DNA of 64,000 nt from Sedimentisphaera salicampi. GTDB taxonomy: Bacteria; Planctomycetota; Phycisphaerae; Sedimentisphaerales; Sedimentisphaeraceae. The notes beneath the pieces were generated by a model that saw nothing but the letters and a program-made list of their open reading frames with translations, was not told the origin of the DNA and searched no databases. Positions 42,225 to 52,293 of the stretch are shown one piece after another (within the stretch, counting starts at the first letter, position 1; every line of letters begins with the position of its first letter). Where the stretch lies: positions 496,001 to 560,000 of the forward strand of contig NZ_CP021023.1 of assembly GCF_002117005.1 (NCBI RefSeq), written 5' to 3'. Made by a program: the position numbers and the translations under genes.

Positions 42225-45176
42225 CTAACTCCACATATAAGCAAATATGCAGAAGTCTTTATAATCAATAGCCCCGCTTGAATCAAAATCTATTGCAAGG
42301 CAGCCTTTTTCATCTTCCCCAGCAGGGCAAACAAAGAGCCACCAATGCGCGAGAGAACGCAAAACCTGCATCCGTTCATCCTCGCCTGGGAGGTTTTCTA
42401 TCTGCTCTTGAGAAAGGCCGTAGTTGTAAATTCTAAAATCATCGATTTTGCCGTTAAAGCAGGGATCGGAATTCCACATACTCTTGCCTATATAGCAGTA
42501 AGGCTGGGCAAAAAGCGGGTCAACAAGGCTCACTTGCTTCTGATCCTCCGGCTCGGCGTTTACGTAGAGAGTTGCGGTGTCTCCTTTGAGCGAAACGGCC
42601 AGATGAGTCCACTTGTTTACGGGCATTTCCGGCCCGCGGAGATAATAGCAGGCATCGCCTTCATAATTGCCCCATTTTGTAGTTGTGAGTCCAAACTGAA
42701 CCCCTCCATTGCCGGAAACTGTAAGAAATATAGACTTTTCAATCTCAGAGCCAAAATCAAACACACGCTGCCAGTCTCCCCCGCCGCGCCAGTAAACCCA
42801 TGCTGAAACGGTAATATCCTGATAATTGCCCGCTCCTGCGGGGAGTTTGACGTACTGATTTTTGCCGTTCAGATCAATTGCTTTAGAACTATTAACGCCT
42901 GAAGTGAAGCCCGGCAGGCCGTCTTCTGCCCCGCAGAGTTTGGCGTCTTTGCTGCCTGCAAGATCTTTCACATCACCTTCAAAGGTATAATGAGCGGCCA
43001 GTTCCTGCGAAACACGCAGAGGCTCACTTTGCAGATTCTCAGATGACCGTACAGCCTCCACGATATAATAATACGTCTTGCCGTTTTCGACGCTTGTGTC
43101 CTTAAAATACAAGTCTGGCGGGTTAACCCTTCCAAGCTCATTGAAACCGGAATCAGGGGTTTCAGAGCGTTTTATGATATAGCTCTCTGACCCTGCAGAG
43201 CCCCACCAGTGCAGCGTAATCTCGTTATTGCTCCAATTTGCTCTCAGCCCTGCAGGAGGTGTTTCAGAAGCCTGAGGCTCTTTTGTGAATGTAAGCGTTC
43301 CAAGGCCGAACCAATCCACCTGGGAGGGATGGAGACCTGTATCCGGCCAAGGCTCGGGTCTTAATTGCTCTGCCGCCCTTTTGCTCCAAGGTGCGGCAAT
43401 GCCCTTCTGCTTTTCATAATGATTGTAAACCAGCTCATACTGATAGTATCCGCCGAGCCCTCTTCCCGCGCTGGAAACTGAACCTTCGGTATATCCCATA
43501 TCGCAGTTCTGATGGCGGGTGTAGGGAACGTTGTGGCCGAGGTTGTATTTTGCATTGTATTCAAATGCTCTAAGCACGCGGTTATTGTCATAACCGAAAA
43601 GATCATCGCCCTGATTCCAGGCAATTTTGCAGAGCATAGCCATAAAGTACCAACCGCCGAGATTGTGCCCTTGGTCTCTTCCAGCCTCTTCCCCCTGGCC
43701 GAGCCCGTTTGGATGGATATACCAAGCCGCCCGCTCAACTCTTCCGTTGCCAGGTCCGTATTTAAAAAAGTCTAAGGCCTGCTCATAAACAGCCCTGTTA
43801 TCGCAAAGTACGCCAATAGCTGCCATAGAGGCCATATTTGCAGTATCCCAGTTCAGGCGGTAATGCGTATTTCCGCCCTCACGCCAGAACGTATCGTGAT
43901 GACGCCACAGGAAATCAAGGTTTTCGGGGTAGAACACACGCATCATCATATCCTTGTAAGCCTTCTTATCTTCATCTTCCCAGCCAGGATAAGAGCTGAG
44001 CAGATCACCTGAGGCAGCAAATAAAAATCCGCATATACCTGCCGCTAAAGACCTGTTGGAATTTCCTTGCAGACCAATCAAATCAGACCAGACATTTGCT
44101 ATATGCACTGCCCTGTCTGCGTAAGCTGTATCACCTGTAATGTGCCATCTGAGGGCCTGAGTATAGATCAGATGGGCATCCTGCTGGCAACGCGTGTAAT
44201 TATCGCTCGCTCCGCCTCGGGAGATGTAGTCAACGTTATAAGCAGGCCAGCCGAAATTGTTGTATGGGCTGCTGAGAAGCATATTCCAGCCTGAAAGCCA
44301 AGGCTGCTCTTCAGCATCCACTTTCTCTTTCATTAAATTGAGCTCTTCCTTACTGTGAAGTGCAGATGGATGTTCAAACCCTGTCGGGGGAAAGCTTAGG
44401 GCAGTCATATCGGCAGCAAAAGTATGGTCTCCATCAAGAAAGGTAACCTCGTTCCCGGAATGATGATATGCGCGTCCAGACTGATAAGAATCGCTTTTAG
44501 TTCCAAGCCATTCGAAAAAGTTGGAGCTTCCGTTGCCAATCGCAATCTCAAATCCGTACACAGCATTGGGCTGGAGAATAGTAGTAAATGGAAGATGGAA
44601 GGTAATGTAAGTACCCGGCCCGTTGCTGCTCTGACCATTGCCCGGATTATCAAGACCGCCCGCTTTGAAAAGCTGACTTGTTATAACCTTTCGGCTGCTG
44701 CCTTCAATCCTCGCTATCGTAAGGATTATCGGCCCGTTTTTTTCTCTCAGATCCCAGAAAACTTGATCACCGTCCTCTGCGACATTATTTGAATAGCCGG
44801 CCATCTGAACGGTAATGGAATTAAGCCTGTAGCCGTGGGCTGAACTTGCTGTGGTGAAAGCTTGACCTTGAATGGGCTGATTGTTTGCAACATAGGTGAA
44901 GCTGTCGTTTGCCGTGCCGTTATCAGTGCCTCCGCTTGAATTATTCCCGGATCCGCCGATATTCCCTGCATCGAAATCCGCCCCTGAGAAATTGGCCTCG
45001 CTTTGCGGGCTCATCTGCGGGCGGGAATCGGAGTATTCCATCTTAGAATTGAACCAAATCTGATGAGCAAAAGAACTGCCACACAAAACCAGCATTGTAA
45101 ATAATGCTAAAGCTGAATTTAATCCAAATCCAGCGCACAACGAAAAATCCCATTTACGCGGTAATATTTTCATCAT
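42225..45176 (-). CDS. Secreted polysaccharide lyase-like enzyme with FN3, LamG and dockerin-like tail
   Basis: A 983-residue exported protein. After the signal peptide comes an N-terminal beta domain common in planctomycetes (about 35-260), then an alpha/alpha-toroid of the alginate-lyase type (about 270-610; WRHHDTFWREGGNTHYRLNWDTAN contains probable catalytic His/Tyr/Asn residues). An FN3 domain (about 640-720), a LamG domain (about 730-925) and a single dockerin-like calcium loop (DFDSSGAIDYKDF) follow. It likely cleaves a uronate-containing polysaccharide by beta-elimination; the exact PL family is not certain. The ATG at 45176 has a GAGG ribosome binding site. It is the first gene of the four-gene operon. 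Confidence 0.75.
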   Translation of the reverse strand: MMKILPRKWDFSLCAGFGLNSALALFTMLVLCGSSFAHQIWFNSKMEYSDSRPQMSPQSEANFSGADFDAGNIGGSGNNSSGGTDNGTANDSFTYVANNQPIQGQAFTTASSAHGYRLNSITVQMAGYSNNVAEDGDQVFWDLREKNGPIILTIARIEGSSRKVITSQLFKAGGLDNPGNGQSSNGPGTYITFHLPFTTILQPNAVYGFEIAIGNGSSNFFEWLGTKSDSYQSGRAYHHSGNEVTFLDGDHTFAADMTALSFPPTGFEHPSALHSKEELNLMKEKVDAEEQPWLSGWNMLLSSPYNNFGWPAYNVDYISRGGASDNYTRCQQDAHLIYTQALRWHITGDTAYADRAVHIANVWSDLIGLQGNSNRSLAAGICGFLFAASGDLLSSYPGWEDEDKKAYKDMMMRVFYPENLDFLWRHHDTFWREGGNTHYRLNWDTANMASMAAIGVLCDNRAVYEQALDFFKYGPGNGRVERAAWYIHPNGLGQGEEAGRDQGHNLGGWYFMAMLCKIAWNQGDDLFGYDNNRVLRAFEYNAKYNLGHNVPYTRHQNCDMGYTEGSVSSAGRGLGGYYQYELVYNHYEKQKGIAAPWSKRAAEQLRPEPWPDTGLHPSQVDWFGLGTLTFTKEPQASETPPAGLRANWSNNEITLHWWGSAGSESYIIKRSETPDSGFNELGRVNPPDLYFKDTSVENGKTYYYIVEAVRSSENLQSEPLRVSQELAAHYTFEGDVKDLAGSKDAKLCGAEDGLPGFTSGVNSSKAIDLNGKNQYVKLPAGAGNYQDITVSAWVYWRGGGDWQRVFDFGSEIEKSIFLTVSGNGGVQFGLTTTKWGNYEGDACYYLRGPEMPVNKWTHLAVSLKGDTATLYVNAEPEDQKQVSLVDPLFAQPYCYIGKSMWNSDPCFNGKIDDFRIYNYGLSQEQIENLPGEDERMQVLRSLAHWWLFVCPAGEDEKGCLAIDFDSSGAIDYKDFCIFAYMWS

Positions 45177-45292
45177 AACCCCTCGATGAAAAATTTTCAT
45201 AACTATTTGCCGGCTGTAAGGAAAATCATAACCATAATTCTGTAAAAAGCCGGATTGAATCTAATACTCTATAATTCTAATCATTGGGATTT

Positions 45293-45320
45293 AGTGTAAG
45301 AAATTACAGATAATAGTCAA
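45293..45320 (-). promoter_or_regulatory. Promoter of the polysaccharide-degradation operon
   Basis: On the minus strand TTGACT (45315-45320), a 16-bp spacer and TACACT (45293-45298). The same hexamers and spacing occur before enolase (50244-50271). It is divergent to, and closely spaced from, the methyltransferase promoter. Confidence 0.55.
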
Positions 45321-45330
45321 GCAGAGCTAA

Positions 45331-45358
45331 TTGACACATCTTTGGCTTCTTTTAAAAT
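45331..45358 (+). promoter_or_regulatory. Promoter of the methyltransferase gene
   Basis: TTGACA (45331-45336), a 16-bp spacer and TAAAAT (45353-45358), 35 bp before the ATG. Confidence 0.6.
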
Positions 45359-45392
45359 CACCGAAAATATTCTAAAGAGATAAAGGATTAAT

Positions 45393-45947
45393 ATGAACAG
45401 CACACACAAACACCAGCACGGTGGGAAATCATCCGAACTTATCGTTGATACAGAAACGGTTTTAGAGCTTCTTGATATTACTCCCGGCCAGAGCATACTT
45501 GATGCCGGCTGCGGGAACGGATATATGACCAAACTCTTCTCCGAACTCACCGGAATTGAAGGGAAGGTTTATGCGATAGATGCTCACGAGAATTCAATCG
45601 AGAATCTCAAGTCCGAATTCAGCGCAGAAAATACAGAAGTGCATCTTGCAAGCATTACAGAAAGGATGCCGATTGAAGACGCTTCAGTGGATTTGGTGTA
45701 TCTATCGAACGTATTTCACGGATTTACAGACGGGCAAATCAGCAGTTTCAAGAAGGAAACATCGCGAATTTTAAAACCATCAGGCAGACTTGCTGTTTTG
45801 GAATTCAAGAAGGAAGATACAGGTTTCGGCCCGCCATTGAATATTCGATATACCCCGGAAGAACTGGAAAAAGCGGTTGGAATGAAAGCTGAGATCTGTT
45901 CACCCGCCGGCAGCTTCAACTACCTCTCTGTTTTCAGATTTGAATAA
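45393..45947 (+). CDS. Class I SAM-dependent methyltransferase
   Basis: A 184-residue Rossmann-fold methyltransferase of the Methyltransf_11/31 type. Motif I is LDAGCGNGYMT (about residues 36-46), followed by VYAIDAHENSIENL (acidic loop), MPIEDASVDLVYLSNVFHG and RILKPSGRLAVLEFK. A His-rich start (HKHQHGG) could bind metal. The pattern recalls UbiE-like and arsenite-type methyltransferases, but the substrate is not known. It has its own promoter and an AAGGA ribosome binding site, and converges on nnrD. Confidence 0.82.
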   Translation: MNSTHKHQHGGKSSELIVDTETVLELLDITPGQSILDAGCGNGYMTKLFSELTGIEGKVYAIDAHENSIENLKSEFSAENTEVHLASITERMPIEDASVDLVYLSNVFHGFTDGQISSFKKETSRILKPSGRLAVLEFKKEDTGFGPPLNIRYTPEELEKAVGMKAEICSPAGSFNYLSVFRFE

Positions 45948-45976
45948 TACTGCCGCAATTAGGAGTCATACGGCAA

Positions 45977-46870
45977 TCACATACCGTTCGTGCGGAATGC
46001 CTGCGGCAGAGCTTCGATTATATCCGATGATATCATAGCAGCTGTTCCGCATTTATCCTCTGCAATGTCTCCCGCCGCTCCGTGCAGATAAACGGCCAGA
46101 ATTGCTGCGTCGAATGCGTTTCTGAGCTGATCTTCATCAGCCTGATTTCTCTGCATCTGCGCCCAGAGAGCTGCTGACATACCTGTGAGCACGTCCCCGC
46201 TTCCGCCTGTGGCCATTCCGGGATTGCCTGTATTGTTTACATAGCAGTCCTCGCCGAAAGCCACAACGCTCTCAGCGCCTTTTAGCACCACAATTGTGCC
46301 GGATTCAAGCGAGAGTTCGGCAGCATTTTCGAGCCTTTCATCAGGAGAATATTCCATCGAAATAGATGCTGCAAGACGCTTCATCTCACCCGGATGAGGC
46401 GTGAGGATTATATTCGCCCTTGCCATATTCGGCCAATGCGGAATATGGATGAGGTTGTTTATCCCGTCTGCATCAATAACAATGTTGAACTCGGGCACCT
46501 TTATCAGCTCAGAAATAAGAAGCTGAAGATTTTCTCCAATTCCCAGCCCCGGCCCAACGGCTATCACATCTGCCTTCTCCGCAGAAGCGAGGACTTCATC
46601 AACAGAATCTTTGCTGAATTTACCTGTCCTGTCTGCATCAGCGGGGGTTACCATATAACACGGCTCACTAGAAGACGCTGGCAAATATGCCGGCTCTGGT
46701 ACTACTAGCTCCACAAGCCCTGCTCCAGAACGCAGGGCAGCTTTCCCAGACAAAACGGGGGCTCCGGACATATTCCGTGAACCGCCAACTACAAGGCAGC
46801 GTCCGTACATATTTTTGTAGCCGTTTGAAACTCTCGGCTCAAGAAATTTTATGTTGGATATTATATTCAT
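45977..46870 (-). CDS. nnrD: ADP/ATP-dependent NAD(P)H-hydrate dehydratase
   Basis: Repairs hydrated NAD(P)H (the S form) by nucleotide-dependent dehydration. The 297-residue ribokinase-like fold has GRCLVVGGSRNMSGAPVLSGKAALRSGAG, ILTPHPGEMKRL and the signature GNPGMATGGSGDVLTG. The epimerase (NnrE) half, which is fused in many bacteria, is absent. Its ATG overlaps the larB stop (ATGA), so the two proteins are made together. Both concern nicotinamide nucleotides, since LarB uses nicotinic acid adenine dinucleotide. Confidence 0.92.
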   Translation of the reverse strand: MNIISNIKFLEPRVSNGYKNMYGRCLVVGGSRNMSGAPVLSGKAALRSGAGLVELVVPEPAYLPASSSEPCYMVTPADADRTGKFSKDSVDEVLASAEKADVIAVGPGLGIGENLQLLISELIKVPEFNIVIDADGINNLIHIPHWPNMARANIILTPHPGEMKRLAASISMEYSPDERLENAAELSLESGTIVVLKGAESVVAFGEDCYVNNTGNPGMATGGSGDVLTGMSAALWAQMQRNQADEDQLRNAFDAAILAVYLHGAAGDIAEDKCGTAAMISSDIIEALPQAFRTNGM

Positions 46871-47643
46871 TCATCACTCCGCTTAAAATTCCTGTTGATT
46901 AGAGAGGCTGTATAACCGGCTGAGAAACCGTTGTCAATGTTCACTACGCTCACGCCGTTTGCGCAGCTGTTTAGCATTGTGAGAAGAGCGGACAGACCGC
47001 CGAAATTCGAACCATACCCCACGCTCGTGGGTACACCGATTACGGGCACATCTACCAACCCTGCCACAACGCTCGCAAGAGCGCCTTCCATTCCCGCTGC
47101 TACTATCACCACATTGCTCTTTCGAATGCGTTCAAGCCTGCTTAAAAGCCTATGTATCCCAGCTACGCCGACATCTGCAATAAGCTCGGCATTCTGACCC
47201 ATCGCAAGGCACGTTGCAAGAGCTTCTCTTCCCACAGGCACATCTGCTGTACCCGCTGTTACGACGGATATATCTCCGTGAAGTGAATCGTAATGATCCT
47301 GCATCAGTGTAATTGTTCTACCCCTCGGATCGTAGGTAAGGTCTTCTCGCGGGCATATTTCGCTGTCCCGTACTGCCTGATAAACCGGCTCCTCTGCTCT
47401 GGTTGCCAGGATATTTACGCCAGTCTCATACAGCTTTCGAAATATCTGAACTATCTCGCCTGTGCTCTTGCCCGGGCAGTAAATCACTTCCGGAAAGCCG
47501 CATCGCACAGAGCGGTGTGTATCTATGCAGGCGTTTTCTGTGTGGACGAACGGGAGCACACGAAGCTTTTTCAAAGCATCCGCAGGGCTTATCTCACCTG
47601 AGCTTACTTTTTCAAGAATTACCTTTATTTGTGAATTTTCCAT
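46867..47643 (-). CDS. larB: Nickel-pincer cofactor biosynthesis protein LarB
   Basis: LarB carboxylates and hydrolyses nicotinic acid adenine dinucleotide to pyridinium-3,5-biscarboxylic acid mononucleotide, the first step toward the nickel-pincer nucleotide of LarA. The 258-residue protein is related to the PurE class. It has RGRTITLMQD-like RCGFPEVIYCPGK, SVVTAGTADVPV, IVAAGMEGALASVVAGLVDVPVIG and LLTMLNSCANGVSVVNIDNG with the conserved active-site Cys. LarC and LarE are not in the window. Its presence supports real pincer-cofactor use by the LarA homologue at 27995-29245. It is upstream of, and coupled to, nnrD. Confidence 0.93.
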   Translation of the reverse strand: MENSQIKVILEKVSSGEISPADALKKLRVLPFVHTENACIDTHRSVRCGFPEVIYCPGKSTGEIVQIFRKLYETGVNILATRAEEPVYQAVRDSEICPREDLTYDPRGRTITLMQDHYDSLHGDISVVTAGTADVPVGREALATCLAMGQNAELIADVGVAGIHRLLSRLERIRKSNVVIVAAGMEGALASVVAGLVDVPVIGVPTSVGYGSNFGGLSALLTMLNSCANGVSVVNIDNGFSAGYTASLINRNFKRSDE

Positions 47644-47773
47644 ATATCCGCCAGCTTAATAATATTCAAGATTATATCCTGCAGAGCTCGGCAATGCAAG
47701 AATGGCATAATAACTTTTGAAAGAGTCTTATCAGTTACGTATTTTTAAAATATTGATTCTCATTTTCAAATGA

Positions 47774-48733
47774 TTAGTCTTTCAGCTTTATGCTGTCTCC
47801 TGTGTCTATGATTTCGTGGAGCCTTGCTCTTGAATCAGGGCTCATAGTAGGCCTGTGAACTGCAAGCATCAGCCGGCCGTCGAAGGTTTTAAATATCATT
47901 CCATGCCCGCTGTCGTTGGTAAGCAGGGGTTTTTTCTGCTTCCATGGCCCTTTGAGCTTACCGGAGGTGCTTTCAGCGAGCCCCTGAGTATATTTGTGAT
48001 TTTTCTGCCAACTCGACCAGAGCATAAGGAGCTTGCCGGCCTTTGTTCTATATAAAAAGCACCCGTCGGTTACATAAGCTCCCTTCTCTTTGTTTACTGC
48101 TCCCGCCCATGGGGCATCCGAGCCGCGGAAAAGCAATTCAGGCTGCCCAACAGTATCGGATAAATCATTTGTGAGCCTTACAGCTTCAATTGTTCCGTCG
48201 AATATCTGAACCCATTCATGGCAGTAAACCATCCAAGGGCAGCCGTCCTCGACAAAGAATGTTCCGTCTAAGGTCATCATCCCTGCGGGGAGAGTGGGCA
48301 TTTTGCTCATCGGCTTGAAAGGCCCCTTGGGTGAATCGCTTACCAATACCTGCGTGCTTCTCATATGCCTTGGGCGAAGCGGCTTTCCTTTTCCTTTAAC
48401 AGGCCTGTCGTTGTTATGCAGCGTAACAAAAAGATAATATTTGCCGTTGTAGATATGCACTTCAGGTGCCCATGCACCGTGTCTGGGGTTTGCCCAGCTA
48501 TCGTCTGGTATCTCAATAAACTTAAACGGGCCTTCCCAGTTTTCCAAATCTTTGCTGAAGAAGGCTTTTCCGCCTGTGCTGTAGAGGTAATAGGTTTGCG
48601 TTTTCTCATCAGCAAGTATGAAGGGATCGTGGACGTGAAAATCTTCCAGCTTTAGCCCATCTTTTTGCTTCTCTGCGGATAAACCTGATGCCGCAAGCAG
48701 GATGCAAAATAAGAAATACAATTTACTGCTCAT
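47774..48733 (-). CDS. Secreted GH43-family glycosidase
   Basis: A 319-residue exported protein: signal peptide (about 1-19), then a five-bladed beta-propeller. The catalytic base Asp is in FHVHDPFILAD and the second Asp in MMTLDGTFF. The position usually holding the EGP acid motif reads YVTDGCFLYRTKAGKLLMLWSS, so an Asp or a residue elsewhere may act as acid, or activity may be altered. It could be an arabinosidase or xylosidase. It stands alone between larB and enolase, not in the large polysaccharide operon, but on the same strand. Confidence 0.82.
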   Translation of the reverse strand: MSSKLYFLFCILLAASGLSAEKQKDGLKLEDFHVHDPFILADEKTQTYYLYSTGGKAFFSKDLENWEGPFKFIEIPDDSWANPRHGAWAPEVHIYNGKYYLFVTLHNNDRPVKGKGKPLRPRHMRSTQVLVSDSPKGPFKPMSKMPTLPAGMMTLDGTFFVEDGCPWMVYCHEWVQIFDGTIEAVRLTNDLSDTVGQPELLFRGSDAPWAGAVNKEKGAYVTDGCFLYRTKAGKLLMLWSSWQKNHKYTQGLAESTSGKLKGPWKQKKPLLTNDSGHGMIFKTFDGRLMLAVHRPTMSPDSRARLHEIIDTGDSIKLKD

Positions 48734-48820
48734 TATAACCGCCTTTCAAATACATTTATTTACCGCTTTTACAATATTAAATCGTACATACTTCTGCAAG
48801 CTTTTTCCATCGCAGAAAAC

Positions 48821-48856
48821 AAAAAAAAGGACGCTGGAAAGAATCCTGCGTCCTTT
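48821..48856 (-). terminator. Terminator after enolase
   Basis: On the minus strand AAAGGACGC-N13-GCGTCCTTT is followed by a run of T, 23 bp past the eno stop. Confidence 0.85.
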
Positions 48857-48879
48857 AAATATGCGTATCTAAACCCTGC

Positions 48880-50193
<1,314 letters not shown>

Positions 50194-50243
50194 TTATGCA
50201 TTATTATTAAGCTGTTTTTACATTAAAAGCAGAAACAGCGCTC

Positions 50244-50271
50244 AGTGTAATAAAGGGCAGAGATAAGTCAA
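50244..50271 (-). promoter_or_regulatory. Enolase promoter
   Basis: On the minus strand TTGACT (50266-50271), a 16-bp spacer and TACACT (50244-50249). Confidence 0.6.
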
Positions 50272-50334
50272 GTAAAAGCAAGATTGGAACCCGCATTTTG
50301 GAGGGCTGAATATCTGAAGCTGTAAATAAAAAAC

Positions 50335-50361
50335 TTGACCAAAAGTTAGTTTCTATATAAT
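50335..50361 (+). promoter_or_regulatory. Promoter of the shikimate kinase-chorismate synthase gene
   Basis: TTGACC (50335-50340), a 15-bp spacer and TATAAT (50356-50361). The predicted leader is about 230 nt long. The 425-bp gap 50176-50600 therefore holds two divergent promoters and this leader, with no other gene recognised. Confidence 0.55.
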
Positions 50362-50376
50362 TAAAAACATATTAAA

Positions 50377-50458
50377 GGCAGGAAAGATGCCTGCCAGATT
50401 AAATACCTGCTGTTTTGAAAATTTGGCAGATCGATTACTAATGAATCGTTTAAGATAA
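50377..50458 (+). promoter_or_regulatory. Leader hairpin with 23-codon reading frame before the aro fusion gene
   Basis: A GGCAGG-N7-CCTGCC hairpin (50377-50395) holds an ATG (50387) in its loop that opens a 23-codon frame ending at 50458, with AGG bases upstream as a possible ribosome binding site. It contains two Cys codons but no run of aromatic codons, so classical aromatic-amino-acid attenuation is not indicated. Function unknown. Confidence 0.3.
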
Positions 50459-50600
50459 AAGAAACAGACAATCAATATGCCGGCAAGTCTCAAATGGGAT
50501 TCTGCTGGTTTTTTGTGCGCCGCCGGATTTGAAAATGAAGGCATAATGAGCCGAAAAAAGCAACTGCTTATGCAAAAGACCTTTAAAGCCCAGAAGAAAA

Positions 50601-52193
50601 ATGAAGATAATAATAACAGGCCCAAAATGCAGCGGCAAAAGCACTATAGGTGCTGAAGCTGCTAAAAGACTTGAAATACCCTTTTATGAGACAGACGGGA
50701 TAATTGAAGAGCTTTACAGCCGTGAGCACAATGATAAGCTCAACTTCTATGAAATATGCGAAAAGCTGGGCGAAGCGGCCTTTCGAGAATACGAAAAACG
50801 TGCTGTTAAAGAAGCTGCAGAGCTGGACTGGTGCATCATTTCTGTAGGCGGGTCAACCCTGATGGACTCTGATTCAAGAAGGCTTCTTAGGGACGATTCT
50901 GTTATCGTACTCCTAAAGGCTGATTTGGACATCCTTTGGGAAAGGCTTAAAAACAGAGGCAGCTCTATATATTTCAGCCGCCCTTCTCCTGAAGACTATT
51001 TCAGGGATGTTGCAAACAAGAAGATTGAGGCAATAGAGCCTTTTGCAGATGTAACAATTGATGTCTCTGATGATAAAGACAATCCGGGCAAATTCATAAG
51101 CGCTGTTACAGATTACTTTGCGGTGCTTTCGAAATCCCCGAATACCCAAGGCCAGGTCATCCGCTCTACTACCTTCGGGGAGAGCCACGGCGATGCGGTA
51201 GGTGTGGTTCTCGACGGGCTAAAACCCGGAATTGAGTTTTCTGCTGAAGATATTCAGTCGGAGCTTGACCGCCGCCGTCCAGGCCAAAGCAGCGTTTCAA
51301 CACCCAGAAGCGAGAAGGATAAAGTTAGAATTCTATCGGGCGTGTTTGAAGGAAAAACCACCGGCACGCCAATAGCAATGATCATCGAAAACAAAGATCA
51401 GGATTCTACAAAGTACGACATTATCAAACATCTGTTCCGCCCTGGGCATGCAGATTTCACGTTCTGGAAGAAATACGGCATCAGAGATCACAAAGGCGGA
51501 GGCAGGTCTTCCGGGAGGGAAACTGCCGGAAGGGTCGCTTCAGGAGCAACTGCTAAGAAAATACTCTCAGAGCGAGGTGTAAAAATAACTGCCTCCAGCG
51601 CCGAGATTGGCGGAGTAAAGTCAAGCAGTTATAATGAAAATGATATAGAAGCAAATCCTGTTCGCTGCGCAGATAAAGATGCAGCTGAAAAAATGCAGCA
51701 GGCGATTATGGATGCCCTCAAAAACGGCGATTCACTAGGCGGGATTGTGGAGCTGAGGATTTCCGGCGCACCTGCGGGACTTGGAGATCCGGTTTTCGGC
51801 AAACTCGATGCAAGGCTTGCTGGAGCATTGTTCTCTCTCGGGGCAGTTAAGGGTTTAGAGTTTGGAGACGGTTTTGAAGCTGCTCGAAGCTTGGGAAGCG
51901 AATTCAATGATCAAATGAAGGATAATGATTTCCAAACAAATCATGCAGGCGGAGTGCTGGGGGGCATTTCTACAGGGCAGGATATTCTGATAAGGCTTGC
52001 CGTGAAACCGACTCCTTCAATATCCCGGCAGCAGGAAACAGTGGATATAGAAGGTCGATCCGAAAAGATCAAGATTGAAGGCCGGCACGACCCTTGCATT
52101 GTGCCGAGGATTATTCCTGTAGTTGAATCAATGGCTGCGCTTGTATTGCTGGACTGCTGGGAGATTCAACAAAGGCTGAGATCCGATATATAA
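50601..52193 (+). CDS. aroC: Shikimate kinase-chorismate synthase fusion
   Basis: A 530-residue two-domain enzyme of the shikimate pathway. Residues 1-170 form a shikimate kinase-like domain: Walker [10 protein letters not shown], the shikimate-binding Asp in YETDGIIEE, Arg in AFREYE and the GG in SVGGSTL. Residues about 178-530 form a complete chorismate synthase with [55 protein letters not shown] and [15 protein letters not shown], which bind FMN and EPSP. The fused steps are 5 and 7 of the pathway; EPSP synthase, step 6, is not here. No stop or frameshift separates the parts. Confidence 0.9.
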   Translation: MKIIITGPKCSGKSTIGAEAAKRLEIPFYETDGIIEELYSREHNDKLNFYEICEKLGEAAFREYEKRAVKEAAELDWCIISVGGSTLMDSDSRRLLRDDSVIVLLKADLDILWERLKNRGSSIYFSRPSPEDYFRDVANKKIEAIEPFADVTIDVSDDKDNPGKFISAVTDYFAVLSKSPNTQGQVIRSTTFGESHGDAVGVVLDGLKPGIEFSAEDIQSELDRRRPGQSSVSTPRSEKDKVRILSGVFEGKTTGTPIAMIIENKDQDSTKYDIIKHLFRPGHADFTFWKKYGIRDHKGGGRSSGRETAGRVASGATAKKILSERGVKITASSAEIGGVKSSSYNENDIEANPVRCADKDAAEKMQQAIMDALKNGDSLGGIVELRISGAPAGLGDPVFGKLDARLAGALFSLGAVKGLEFGDGFEAARSLGSEFNDQMKDNDFQTNHAGGVLGGISTGQDILIRLAVKPTPSISRQQETVDIEGRSEKIKIEGRHDPCIVPRIIPVVESMAALVLLDCWEIQQRLRSDI

Positions 52194-52293
52194 TCTGGCT
52201 TGAATTAAACGGGTATGCAGCTGTTAGGAATAAGAAAAGAGTCGGCTTAACTTTTATCTTAGAAGCTGAGGCTGATTTATAGAAAGGGTTAAT

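Noticed and set aside
5218-45176. A cellulosome system, based on the dockerin-like tails
   Set aside because: No cohesin or scaffoldin is present in the window, and one tail has only one calcium loop.
50477-50656. A 59-codon frame starting ATGCCGGCA that overlaps the aro fusion start
   Set aside because: No ribosome binding site, out of frame with the clear aro gene, and no recognisable protein pattern.
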